The notes beneath the pieces are model-generated. The model was not told the origin of the DNA. It did not search any database and saw nothing but the letters and a program-made list of their open reading frames with translations. A stretch of DNA of 64,000 nucleotides, taken from Aphelidium insulamus. Its lineage: Eukaryota > Aphelidiomycota > Aphelidea > Aphelidiaceae. The stretch covers positions 1 to 64,000 of the forward strand of contig JAZDSV010000059.1 of NCBI GenBank assembly GCA_036784855.1, read 5' to 3'. The stretch's first letter is position 1. Each line of letters begins with the position of its first letter. Made by a program: the position numbers and the translations under genes. Positions 37,126 to 47,565 of this stretch are shown here, in pieces.

Positions 37126-37474
37126 CCCGTAAGTAATTGATATTTTTTTGGTGTAAAAAAGATCATAGTATTGTGCGTTACAAATAAAATGACATAACAA
37201 CGCGCTATATCGCGGGATTGGGCGCCCCAATCCGTTGTTTTGTGTGCCAACCCTGACCTTGCCGCTGGAAGCACAAATCAGCGATATATCGCCCATTTCG
37301 CTGATTTGTGCGTGGTTTTGCACGGCAATCGATCAAAATCGTTGATATCAACGAAAGTCGTGGTTTTATCAATTGTTTGATGCGTTTTCACCAACTCACA
37401 TATCGCGGATTTAGCGCCATAGTGATCAAGCGATCACAGCCCCATTCTTTTCACAGTTGTTCACGCGTTCACAT

Positions 37475-37909
37475 TCAATACATCTCGTAGGCTTGCTCTA
37501 TTGTGTACTCGGTGGGTTTTAGTTGCATGTCTGGTACTTCACCACCTTTTCGCGCAAAGCTGAGAGCTTTAATATCCTGTATTATGGATAATCTCATGTC
37601 TTGGTGATCAGGTAAAGATTGCAGTAGGAGCAACATAAATGAACATTTAATTAAGCCGGATAATGACTCGCCATTTATTCTCACATGGTCTTGCACTGTG
37701 CAGGGTCCACTTTCATGTTCCAGCATCAGTTGAGCAACTGCACTGGCAACAACAGCACCAACAACAGCAACAGCACTGGCAACATTGGCGATATCAGAGG
37801 CGTCTCCAGCAGCACAAGCATTGTCACCAGCTATGGCACTAGCATCTGCAGTGTTGGTGGCATTAGCAGCGGCGGCGTCACTAGCGGCGACTGTATTGTT
37901 GGCTGGCAT
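37475..37909 (-). CDS. Ala-rich protein of unknown function (144 aa)
   Basis: Single open frame from an ATG at 37909. The first 65 residues are strongly alanine-rich with Asn, Asp and Ser (MPANNTVAASDAAAANATN onward), encoded by a GCA/GCC-type repeat with imperfect periodicity. The C-terminal 80 residues are of normal composition (CTVQDHVRINGESLSG; LPDHQDMRLSIIQDIKALSF; TEYTIEQAYEMY) and amphipathic. There is no signal peptide and no recognised domain. The normal C-terminal part argues that it is coding, but a repeat-driven chance frame remains possible. Confidence 0.45.
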   Translation of the reverse strand: MPANNTVAASDAAAANATNTADASAIAGDNACAAGDASDIANVASAVAVVGAVVASAVAQLMLEHESGPCTVQDHVRINGESLSGLIKCSFMLLLLQSLPDHQDMRLSIIQDIKALSFARKGGEVPDMQLKPTEYTIEQAYEMY

Positions 37910-38055
37910 TTCGTTGTTTTAGTGAGGCAAAATCGTTGGTGAAACGGGATTTTTTTATCTTCAAATTATTTGAAATGCACAATAACTGTAGGTGTTATGA
38001 ACCTGCGTTACATTGACTAGTGCAGCCAATCGCATGTCTGCATTATCAATGCGTC

Positions 38056-38062
38056 TGATTGG
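38056..38062 (-). promoter_or_regulatory. CCAAT box (inverted) upstream of the secreted gene at 38154
   Basis: TGATTGG lies 92 bases before the ATG at 38154. A second CCAAT on the plus strand lies near 38026. Confidence 0.45.
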
Positions 38063-38153
38063 TGGCAGACAAATTTGTGCCACCATGACAAAAAATCAAT
38101 AATATGTATGTAGCGTAATTGCACATCGTGTTTGTTTCTGCCAAATCATTCAA

Positions 38154-38783
38154 ATGCAGAAATTCGTGATCATATTTTTTGCCTTTTGCGGTTTTGCTGC
38201 AGCCGACATGGTCGAGGTCTATCAGCACTATAGAAAGCCACACTTGGACGAATTGATAGTACGTGTTGATAATTTAGACTGCACCGAATTCCGATTCAGA
38301 CCGAAAAACGGCGCAATTGTATCAAGATCGCGGTGCATTGCTAATTTCCAATACAACCTCAAGGTGCTGGCCGATTTCATCATTGAAGGATCCCCATATG
38401 ACTCAAGGAAGGCGTGGACAGATGCAAGCGAGACAATTTCATTTGTTGAAAGAAAACATACGACGAATTGGAGTGAAGATTGGAGTGTGCATCGGCTAGA
38501 TTTTTGCTCATACACTTATGAGTTTATTGGACCTGCCCCGAAATCTGTTGGCAAACCATATTCTTGGAAATTCACGGTTTCATCAGGAGTGGTGAAACGC
38601 ATGTTCTATTCTGGGAAAAACTGTGCACAACGAGACCTTGCAAAAGAGAATGGCTTCGGTAAAGATTATCTTAACTGGTCGCTCACTAAGGACGATATGG
38701 GATTCACGCACAAGCTTATCATATGCACCAATTTTGCCTGCAAATACGCCCCTACTATCAATGCGAAGCGCAGCCCCAAGTAA
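38154..38783 (+). CDS. Secreted protein, family C copy 1 (209 aa)
   Basis: Signal peptide MQKFVIIFFAFCGFAAA. The mature protein of about 190 residues is Cys- and aromatic-rich with Cys in DCTEF, SRCIANF, DFCSYTY, KNCAQRD and two near the end (IICTNFACKYAP), suggesting several disulphides. It has Tyr/Trp-rich strands (YSWKFTVSSG; YLNWSLTKDD) and looks like a compact beta protein. It ends in a short basic tail (NAKRSPK). No intron. The family is unknown, but a decayed paralogue lies 600 bases downstream at 39385-39981. Confidence 0.8.
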   Translation: MQKFVIIFFAFCGFAAADMVEVYQHYRKPHLDELIVRVDNLDCTEFRFRPKNGAIVSRSRCIANFQYNLKVLADFIIEGSPYDSRKAWTDASETISFVERKHTTNWSEDWSVHRLDFCSYTYEFIGPAPKSVGKPYSWKFTVSSGVVKRMFYSGKNCAQRDLAKENGFGKDYLNWSLTKDDMGFTHKLIICTNFACKYAPTINAKRSPK

Positions 38784-39384
38784 GCACCGCCATCGGAGTA
38801 TCGAACAGGTCTTAGAAGGGCCTCCAAAGAAAGACAGAATTATCAACAGCAATTTTTTATGATTTAATCACATTTTCCACCTTACAATGTACTTCTAACG
38901 CTACATATCATTACATACCACGAGAGTTCACTCCAACTTAAAATTTGGCGCTGTTGTTTTTATAACGCAGCTCTTTAAGGCTGGGAGACAACGCGACCGA
39001 CGAGCTCCAAGCGGTTCTGTTCGGGTAAAGCACACAATTGATGCGGTGATCAATGCAACGATTGATTGTTCTTGCCGGGTCGACAGGCCGTGAATAGTGT
39101 TGCTGTTGTCGTGTGTGAGCCAGCATATACTTATCTAGAGCCGTTGACGGTTTGCAATGGTTCTATTGGTCCAAAAAGCAATGAAACGAAGCGATTGCAT
39201 TGGAGGGAGAGGTTACACTGAATTTTGTTTCGGAGCAATCCGATTGGCAATGGATACCTCTGTACTACTCTACAAAAAATACTATAAAACGAGTCATTAG
39301 CAGGTTTGCAGCTAATCTAATCTAAAATCTAATCTAAAAAAACTTTAAGACTCTCTAAAAACTCTACTACTGCAATCTATTCTT
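38784..39384. other. Spacer between family C copies
   Basis: A 600-base region without a convincing gene. It holds several TCTAATC words near 39315-39335. ATTGG/CCAAT motifs occur near 39165 and 39242, the latter a possible remnant promoter of the decayed copy. Confidence 0.4.
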
Positions 39385-39981
39385 ATAATTTTAATTGCGT
39401 TATGCGAAATTGCTGTCGCCGGTTATCAGCAATTGTATATGCACTTTAGAAAGCCATAATTGGATACATTGAACGCATGGCAGGTGGATTATCACCACTG
39501 CTACGGACAGACTGCACGTGGTATAGAAAACGAAGTGCTGTCAACAACACGATGTGTCAAGAACTTCAAGTACAGCCTGGCGTTTCTGACCAAGGCAACA
39601 ATCAAAGGATCAATATACATCAAGAGGATTCTTGGACACGTAAGAACGAGACAATCTAATACATGGAAATATCCGACAAGAAGGGCAACTTGGTAGTATA
39701 TCGATTGGATGTCTGCGCATACATTTTTAATGGTATACTATATTAGTTACACTGTGGCATCTGGTGCACTGGTCCGCCATCACTTCACCAACCGCGACTG
39801 CACAAAGCGAGACCATGGAAGTTCCATGACATGGTCACTCAACAATTTTAAGAGACGATCAGATGGCGCTCTATTTAAGCCTATATTATGCGCCAATTTT
39901 GAGTGCAAGTACGAAGGTACGGAGGGCGATGATCGGCACAAATCTCACTCTGGCAAACCGTCTCCATCGAAAGGTCAGTGA
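39385..39981 (+). pseudogene. Decayed family C copy 2
   Basis: Matches the gene at 38154 in order but in broken frames. YMHFRKP is followed by TAA (39457-39459) where copy 1 has HYRKPHLD. Then come STTRCVKNFKYSLAFL against SRSRCIANFQYNLKVL, KATIKGSIY against FIIEGSPY, and after a further stop NRDCTKRDHGSSMTWSLNNF against KNCAQRD...YLNWSLTKDD. The end ILCANFECKYEG matches IICTNFACKYAP. No start codon with a signal peptide survives; the leader reads LCEIAVAGYQQ. At least two stops and one frame change make it non-functional. Confidence 0.8.
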
Positions 39982-40088
39982 GAAGGCTCCGATGGCAAGA
40001 CACGATATTCACAAGTATAGGTATAATGAAAATAATAGATAAAATTAATGCAAACACTACATTATCGACGCTAAATACCTCTCAGCTT

Positions 40089-40754
40089 CTAAATCGTGAA
40101 GTGTGCAAACACTACAGTCTCCATAAATCTGCTCATTCGCTCAGCGTGCCGTTTTCCAAGTGCATTGAGTCCTGCACGATCCAACTCGCTCTGTTGAACT
40201 GCTACCCGGACCGGCTGCCCACCTTGTCCCTTTTGAACCGCTTCAAGGCCGTACCAGCAAAGCATAAAGTCGAAATTACGACCCAACTCGACTACCGATT
40301 CGCTGGTGACTATAAAGGGTTGCCCTCGGTACACAATAGGTATACCTTCCAAGTGTGGCATTATTAAATTTAGGTCTTTGAGCGTATACTGCTTCAGTTT
40401 GCCACCTTGAAAAACATCAACGGTAGAGCGATCGACTTCTTCGGAGGAGAATCCTCGCTCGCCATCATTGCCTTCCGGAATCCTATTAGAATTTGGGCCC
40501 GAGTTAGCTCGGAGAAGCTTTTTAGTTCCTTTGAGTCTCTGTCTGCGATGTTCATAGTCATCATTGGCACCCGCGATTCCAGTGGAAAGACCATCGATAT
40601 CGATATTGCGGATGGCGTGGTGATCCACAGCACCATCCTTGCTGTGAGGCACGCGGTGACCATGCCGGCCCCCCATGGGTACACCAGATACTTGGTGATA
40701 TCCAAGAGACAGCAGACCCGCAACGACAGCAGTAATGGCAGCAGCACCACGCAT
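40089..40754 (-). CDS. Secreted protein, family B copy 2 (221 aa)
   Basis: Signal peptide MRGAAAITAVVAGLLSLGYHQVSG. A charged, disordered region of about 90 residues (HGHRVPHSKDGAVDHH; EHRRQRLKGTKK) precedes the family B module at about residues 115-175: VFQGGKLKQYTLKDLNLIMP, GIPIVYRGQPFIVTSESVVEL, then FDFMLCWYGLEAVQ. A C-terminal extension of about 45 residues (LDRAGLNALGKRHAERMSRF) is absent from copy 1. No intron and no recognised domain. Its CCAAT-box promoter word is the same 12-mer as that of copy 1. Confidence 0.78.
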   Translation of the reverse strand: MRGAAAITAVVAGLLSLGYHQVSGVPMGGRHGHRVPHSKDGAVDHHAIRNIDIDGLSTGIAGANDDYEHRRQRLKGTKKLLRANSGPNSNRIPEGNDGERGFSSEEVDRSTVDVFQGGKLKQYTLKDLNLIMPHLEGIPIVYRGQPFIVTSESVVELGRNFDFMLCWYGLEAVQKGQGGQPVRVAVQQSELDRAGLNALGKRHAERMSRFMETVVFAHFTI

Positions 40755-40816
40755 ATTTATTGCGTCTGATGAAAAAATCCATCGGCGCGCTTTACGCGCG
40801 TGCCACCCAAGCCAGT

Positions 40817-40823
40817 TGATTGG
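40817..40823 (-). promoter_or_regulatory. CCAAT box upstream of family B copy 2
   Basis: TGATTGG inside CCAGTTGATTGG, 63 bases before the ATG at 40754. The rest of the divergent spacer to 41357 has no gene. Confidence 0.5.
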
Positions 40824-41357
40824 TGGAACCGAGACTTATATATCAATAAAATGTTTTTGCTGGATTAAATAATTGTAATGGTGTTGTCCGTCCACAAAAG
40901 TAGCTGTCCACACAAATACAGCAAATACGCAGCTCGCAGTGGCCAATACCACAACAACTACACACTTACGAGGTACTTCAGAACTAGAATTTTAGGAAGA
41001 AGGACATCTTGCATGGTCCCCTCAGGGTCTATTTAGCACCTGGAAGCGCTCTCGTAGGCCGTCAGCCGACAGCGCCTGGGAATCTTCCCCCAGGAAAATC
41101 CCACGCTGATCCACATCTGGGAATGTCCCCGTAAACAATCACAGTTATCATTGGTTACATCAACTATAGTTCTAGAATACACTATACCAAATTGAGATGA
41201 GTATCTCACTGCAGCATAATTGTAGCCACCGTAAGCTCGACTGAGTGCACCTGTTAAAGTATTTACATATCAGGGAAAACATCAGTTAGCATTGGTTTGC
41301 CACATCGTTTTAATCTGCGGGCATTCAGTATTTAAATATTATACACTCAAATTGCAT

Positions 41358-44300
41358 ATGACCGACACGGACGCGGAGGAGCAAAAGCGGCTGCGACGCG
41401 AGCGTGCGCTGGAATGGCGCAAGCGCAAAGAGGCTCAGAAGCTGCAGCAAGAGGCCTCCACTGCAGCTGCGGCGGCCACTACCCCGCCACCTGCCACCAC
41501 AGGTACCGGCCCTGTCGCTCTTGTCAGTACTCAACTGGTGCAGGCGCGTCGGCATTCCGTCCGGTGGCTGCAGCTCCCACAAAGCCACAGTCTGCCACGA
41601 CCGGCATCTCGCTCCCGTCATGCAAGTGGCTTGTCATGTATGTATCTGTGTGTGACCCCCTTGCAGTCTCTGTCAAATTGCCAGCGGTGGCCGGTGCGGC
41701 TGGGCGCAGACTGCTGGCCACCACTCAGACAGGTAAACAGGTCAAGACTGAGAATGCGGCGGCCAATGCCACACAGCTGCCCGCTGCTGGCATCGCCACG
41801 GAAGCAACCGAGGAGGAGGAGGAGGAATCTACGGCGGCCATACCCACCAAACGGCCCAAATTGCGCTTTGTAGAGTTTGACGACACTGTGCCAATTGACA
41901 CACGCACTCAGCGCGAGTTCCTGGCGGACGGCGGCGCACTGAACCCCGCCACCGCGACCCACGTGCCGGGCGGTACGTCGTCGTCGAATCCACCGGCAGA
42001 TGACCTGCTCGAGCAGTACATGGCCAATGTGCAGTCCGAGGTGGCACAGCTGCGGCAAAGTGATTTGGAGCGCAGTCGTGAGCTGTCACGCGGCGTGGAT
42101 ACCTCGCGTCCCGACCGCCCGGAACTGGACGAAGACGGCGACAACTTTCCCAGCGGCGACAAAGACGACGACTTGCTGGCGTACGTACCTATGTGAAGAT
42201 ATATACACATTTAATTCCCAGGCTGATGGCCAAGGTGAAGAAGAAGGAACTGCAGGCGGTGGACCATGCCAAAGTAAAGTATGAGCCGTTCCGCAAGGAT
42301 TTCTACATTGAGGCGCCAGAGATTGCTCGCATGTCCGCCAAGGAGGTGGAAGTGGTGCGCACCGAGTTGGATAATATTAAAATTCGCGGCAAGAACTGTC
42401 CCAAGCCGGTGAAGAAGTGGTCGCAGTGCGGACTGCCCCTGCAGTGCGAGAACATTGTGCGCCAACTGGACTTCAAGGCGCCCACTCCGATCCAGGCACA
42501 GGCCATCCCGGCCATAATGAGCGGCCGGGATGTCATTGGCGTGGCGCGCACCGGCTCAGGCAAGACCATGGCATTCCTGCTGCCGCTGTTTCGTCACATA
42601 AAGGACCAGCGACCCATCGAGAACCAGGAGGGACCCATAGCCGTTATTATGACTCCGACGCGGGAGCTGGCGCTGCAGATCAACTCGGAGGCGCGCCGGT
42701 TCGCCAAGTTCATGAACATGCGTGTGATGTGCGCGTATGGCGGCGCGCCCATCAAGGACCAGATTGGGGAAATGAAGCGCGGCGCAGAGATTGTGGTCTG
42801 CACGCCCGGCCGTCTCATCGATTTGCTCAGCGCCAACAATGGCCGAGTGACCAACCTGCACCGTGTCACCTACTTGGTGCTCGATGAGGCTGATCGCATG
42901 TTTGTAAGTCGCCTAAAGTGTCTTTCATACTGCGTAACCTTCTCATTAATATGCCAGGATATGGGATTCGAGCAGCAGGTGATGAAGATTATCCAAAATG
43001 TGCGCCCAGATGCGCAGCGAGTCCTGTTTTCGGCGACTTTTCCGCGTCAGGTGCGTTGATTGCAGTATTGTAAACATATTGTCAGACATATCGAACTCTC
43101 TCTCGGCCGTGTAGATGGAGGCATTGGCGCGTCGAATATTGAAAAAGCCCGTGGAAATAACTGTTGGCGGACGCAGTGTGGTGTGCGGCGATGTGACACA
43201 GTTTGTCGAGGTGCGCGAGGACGATGAGTCAAAGTTCTTTCGCCTGCTCGAGATCCTCGGCCTCTGGTACAACGAGGAGAAGGATCAGCGCATGCTCATA
43301 TTTGTGGATCGGCAGGAGGCCGCTGACGAACTGCTGGGCAAGCTGTACAAGCGTGGCTACCGCTGTCTGTCGCTGCACGGTGGCAAGGATCAGATGGACC
43401 GCGACTCCACTATCCTGGACTTTAAAACGGGCGTCTGTGACATTCTCATTGCCACGTCGGTCGCGGCGCGCGGACTGGACGTCAAGGAGTGCAATATGGT
43501 GATCAACTACGAGTGTCCCAACCATATGGAGGACTATGTGCACCGTGTGGGCCGGACTGGTCGTGCTGGCCGCAAGGGAACTGCATACACCTTTATCACG
43601 GAGGAGCAGGAGAGGTTTGCACCCGACATCTATCAAGCCCTTCTCAAGAGCCAGGCGGCCATTCCCGACGAGCTGAAGCGCCTCAAAGACGGTAATTACT
43701 ACAATGATTGTGGTACTTTACATCTTACATATTATCTGCAGCATTCCTGGAAAAGGTGGGCAAGGGTGAGGCGAATCTTGCCGGGTCCGGGTTCGGCGGC
43801 AAAGGGCTTGAGCGGCTGGAAGATGAGCGTGCCATGGTCAAGAAGGTGCAGAAGCGTTCGTTTGGCGACGAGGATGACGCCGACGAAGAGGAGGAGGATA
43901 TCGCGGAACAGATCGAGGCCAAACTGGCGGCGGCAGAAAAGGCCGACAGCACGCAGGGTGATGGCAACATAAGTGGCGGAGCGCCGGTACCAAGGCCAAT
44001 ACTCACGGCCAGTGCCAGTGCCGCAGTCAAGATGGCACAGCAAGCAGCCGAACGTATCAACGCCACGGTGGGCAAAGCCAGCACACCCGGCGTCCAAGAG
44101 GCGCTCAACCTGATCAACGAACAGTTGAAGAACTCGGCGTACGCAGCGTCAGCCACTGCGGGCGGCAAAGATTTCAAGGCCACGTTCGCCGTGGAACTGG
44201 AGATCAACGACTATCCGGAGAAGGCACGGCGGCGCGCCACCTCCAAGGAGACCGTGGAGGACATATCGGAGCGCACGCACACCTCCATCACCACGCGGGG

Positions 44301-44499
44301 CAGTTTCTACCCGCCGGGCAAACTGCCCAAAGCCGGCGACCGCAAACTCCATCTGATCATTGAGGGCGACTCGGAGATGAACATTGAAATGGCCAAGCGC
44401 GAGATGACGCGCGCCCTGCTCGAGGCCCAGCTGAGTGCCAGCGAGCAGGAGCGGCGTGCCGGTGCCCAAAACACCGTCGGCCGCTACTCGGTGGTGTGA
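41358..44499 (+). CDS. PRP5: DEAD-box RNA helicase Prp5/DDX46
   Basis: Nuclear ATP-dependent helicase that proofreads branch-site recognition by U2 snRNP during prespliceosome assembly. The start [24 protein letters not shown] is the usual basic, Glu-rich leader. After acidic linkers come [19 protein letters not shown] and the Q-motif region ([13 protein letters not shown]), motif I ARTGSGKT near 42550, Ia [18 protein letters not shown], motif [11 protein letters not shown] before an intron near 42904-42957, motif III SATFPRQ, then [12 protein letters not shown] and [13 protein letters not shown] near 43540-43575. The C-terminus has a coiled acidic segment and the conserved end block ([31 protein letters not shown]). 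Introns are also near 41502-41542, 42181-42221, 43051-43114 and 43691-43740. All helicase motifs are intact. Confidence 0.95.
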
Positions 44500-44892
44500 A
44501 ATACATACATTTAAACTGGGAGAGCTGTCTTCACCGATATGTATGTAGTGCGTGGCGCGGCGTAGGCGGCACCTCCTCTGCATTCAGTCTATATCATACA
44601 GAAGTGTGTCCATCATGTGGTGCAACACTCACAGACACACTGATGTCCGTTGTCGGCGGCAACCTTCTTGCACAGCTTGCGGTTGTACAGCAACCTAACA
44701 ATCCACTGCTGACAACTTCCTAAAACACTGCTGATACAGGGTGCCGGCTCGGCGTTCTCTCGGAATTATCAAGTAGATCACTCAGTGACGCAATATTATT
44801 ATTATTATTGCACTTGATATATCTGTACTTTACCTTCAATGTTCTTTAAAGGCTGTCGTGTTCTGTGCCGAGTGCAACATTATCAACGCTTA
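44500..44892. other. Spacer after the helicase gene
   Basis: About 390 bases without a gene. It contains a TTATTATTATTATTA run near 44797-44810. Confidence 0.4.
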
Positions 44893-44940
44893 AAGTCTAA
44901 TTCCAAAAACAAAAGATGTAACACTGCGAGTGCACATTAT
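44893..44940 (-). repeat. Short copy of the 3' end of the sterol glucosyltransferase gene
   Basis: TCTAATTCCAAAAACAAAAGATG matches TCTAATTCCAAAAACGAAAGATG at the glucosyltransferase stop codon (47565-47587) with one difference, and weaker similarity extends on both sides. In minus-strand frame it ends IFCFWN-stop against IFRFWN-stop. It lies on the far side of the ankyrin cluster, as if the end of the gene had been duplicated. Confidence 0.5.
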
Positions 44941-45005
44941 TATATAGTAAACTCAGGACAAGAACTGGCAGTGACAGAATCTCCATTAGGGCATCCTGGT
45001 ACAGA

Positions 45006-45696
45006 TTACATGTCCACATCTGTGAACAGTGTGCTAGAGTAGCGGTGGCGGCAGCACGCAGCTTCCTCTCCTGAACCCGCTGTTGTTGAGCCCAGAGCTG
45101 TGTCGGCACCGACAGCACGGTGAGTATGGCCCATGGGTAGCTGTTGCAACAGAGAGCCGTGCTTAATGGTTTCATCATTGGCCAGCTGGGGAAAGCGTTC
45201 CAACCACTCCCCGACCACTTCAGCGCTGTCATAGCGGATAGCCGCCATCAGATGGCACGCTGCGGGAGCGTGGCCACACTTGTGCAACAGTTTCGCCGGA
45301 GGCAAGCTATTATCCAATGCGGCAGAGAAATACATACCATGAGCATCGCCAGATAACAGCTTTGCACCGTGAGAAAGCAGCTCTAGCAGGACCTGTGCAC
45401 TATTTTGCGTGCCGCGGCGGTCGAGTACCTTCTGGGCTGCAGAATCAGTACCTTAATCCGCGAGAATCAGGCGCGCTGACGTCGCCATCATTAGCCAAGT
45501 GTCGTTGGACGGCGGAAAAGTCACCACGCCTTGCAGCCTCGTGCAGCGATATTTGTGGCAATGGCACTATGTTCCCACGATTATCCACGTCAGTACGCGC
45601 AGGATATTGCTCCTCCCGCCCAGTTTCCATCGGCATTGCGGTGGCGTCAATGCATACCGCGGCCAGAATTGCCAACAGTTGTTGGGCGAGGAACAT
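45006..45696 (-). pseudogene. Secreted ankyrin-repeat gene, copy 1, internally deleted
   Basis: The ATG at 45696 opens a signal peptide (MFLAQQLLAILAAVCIDATA), and one ankyrin start (SLHEAARRGDFSAVQRHLAND) follows. The frame then stops at GLRY. In another frame the protein resumes as AAQKVLDRRGTQNSAQ, LLELLSHGAKLLSGD and LLHKCGHAPAACHLMAAI. Comparison with copy 2 shows that the middle repeats (TPLHCACDHD through DVHLA) are missing exactly at this break, so a deletion shifted the frame. The short first frame of 83 codons could still be made. Family members combine a signal peptide with ankyrin repeats, an unusual pairing. Confidence 0.65.
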
Positions 45697-46227
45697 TATT
45701 TGCGCAAGCGCGTATCTTCAATTTGCCACATTTGCGCGTGTCGTAACTCTCTTGGCGGGCCACATGTAAAAGCTCATCTAGCGAAGACCACTTTCACGCA
45801 ATGAGCAAAGGATGTCTGCACTGTGCCGCACCAGTTCATATCTACTTGCCAAGCGGAATGCCGTGGCCACATACATATGTATGTCACAAGCATCATTCGA
45901 CGGCTGCAAACCATTTCCACGGCCGGATTGACACGAACTATAACGCGCATCTAAAGCGTGTGAGAGTGATTTTATTTAGAGTAATTCATACACCTTTTTC
46001 TAGTAAGCATGGCCGCCGACCCAATATGCAACGTTGCGGTTTAGCGACGCATGTTTATAGCTACACTAATAGATTAACTTCTAAACCGTGTATATAGTCC
46101 TTCCGTTGTTATGATTGGCAATAATAGGTTGGCATGTAGGGATGATGGTTGGTTTATATTGATGGTGGTGGTAGCGGTGGTAGAGTCGGCGGTGGCAGGT
46201 TGTGGAGGTTAAATATTTCTGCGTCAC
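45697..46227. other. Spacer between ankyrin copies with GGT repeat
   Basis: No gene is seen. A GGT/GGTGGT-rich tract lies at about 46155-46205, and an inverted CCAAT (TGATTGG) at 46112-46118. Confidence 0.4.
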
Positions 46228-47290
46228 TTAATCGTCGTCATCTTGTCGATGCTTTAACCGATCATGTACTTTGCCATAAAGCAACAAAGGGCTGAATATG
46301 ACCATCAGCACGCAGCAGCTAGCGACACCGGCAGCGCTGCGCACGGCCAATTTGCTACGTTCCAGCGCCGATTTCATCCTGACATCTATCGGCGTACAAT
46401 CGTTCAGCCGGTCCCACGCATGCGAACCTGGATGTGCATAATAAAGTGGCAGCCGTTTGTCATAGTCCAAGGCGGTGGGGTCGGCATCATATCGATTCAG
46501 TAAAAGGTCAACTACTTTTCCGGCTGGTTGTGACGCCGCCATGTGCAACGGAGTTTTAAATTAAAACACTTGTGCAACTCGAAGTAGCTTTTATACACTC
46601 GTCGACCACCTTGGCGCTGTCACTGCAAATAGCCATACGGAGGTGGCAAGCTTGGGGTGTGTGGCCACATGTTTGCAACAAGTTGGCCAAAGCAGCCGAG
46701 CTGTACGCGCCATAAACATCCAAATATGCGAGCTTTTTAGCAGCTCCGTGAGAAAGTTGCTCCAGCAGGACTTCCGCACTCCCTTGCGCGCTGCACTGAT
46801 ACATTACCGTCTGGGCCGCTGCCAAGTGCACATCTAGCCCCGTATGTGCTACAAGTAATTTAACAACAGCGCATCGGCGAGCCCGTGCTGCCAAGTCGAG
46901 TGGAGTGTACCGTGTTCGGGTTCGGGTCCAATGTTCTTGCTCACACACTGAAAGCGGATCGGCGCCACGATCGAGCAGACATTGAACAATCCGCACCGAC
47001 ACCTCCGGATCGACCACGTCATGATCGCACGCGCAGTGTAGCGGCGTTAAACCGAGGGGATTACGGGCATTGACATCGGCGCCGTTGTCCAAGTGAATAT
47101 TGACGGCATCAAGGTCACCACGCGTTGCAGCCTCGTGCAGTGTGTCGTCAGGAAACGGCATAAAGTGCTTCTTCAGCACGCGAACCTTCTTTCTCTTGTC
47201 CAGTTCCCATCGGCATCGCGGAGGCGGCAACGCATAGTGCGGCCAGAATCGCCAGCCGATGGACGACGAAAATTTTTTGAGAACTTTGAC
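46228..47290 (-). pseudogene. Secreted ankyrin-repeat gene, copy 2, start codon lost
   Basis: The leader IFVVHRLAILAALCVAASAMPMGTGQ aligns with the copy 1 signal peptide, but its first codon is ATT (47273-47271) in place of ATG. The leader frame ends at a TGA soon after; the next frame carries on as HFMPFPDDTLHEAATRGDLD, ADVNARNPLGLTPLHCACDHD, ARRCAVVKLLVAHTGLDV and LLEQLSHGAAKKL. A second frame change in an AAAA run near 46600 leads to KTPLHMAASQPAGKVVDLLL and a hydrophobic segment (GVASCCVLMVIFSPLLLYG) with a charged tail, perhaps a membrane anchor. Three lesions mark it as a pseudogene unless an unseen exon supplies the start. Confidence 0.7.
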
Positions 47291-47565
47291 GCGTATGTAC
47301 GCGCTACCTCGACGCGGGGTTTCGGCACATGTGGCGCATACAATCGATTGTTCGGCAGCGAGTGGCGCAGCTGTTCTTTAACTGTGTTGAAACATTCAGC
47401 AGTGGAAATATGACATTTGCAGTGCCGTGTCATTTCAATTAACCGGTAGCATAGCACTGTCCAACACAGTCACGTCATATGTAGGTCAGGCATGATCATT
47501 GTTCAAAACTATCGTATGCACAGCGCAACATCGCCGAAATGGTGCGCTAATCAATAAAGCAAACT

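Noticed and set aside
43725-44207. Minus-strand frame of 160 codons opposite the helicase
   Set aside because: Shadow of the Prp5 C-terminal exon, Ser/Leu-rich with no motif.
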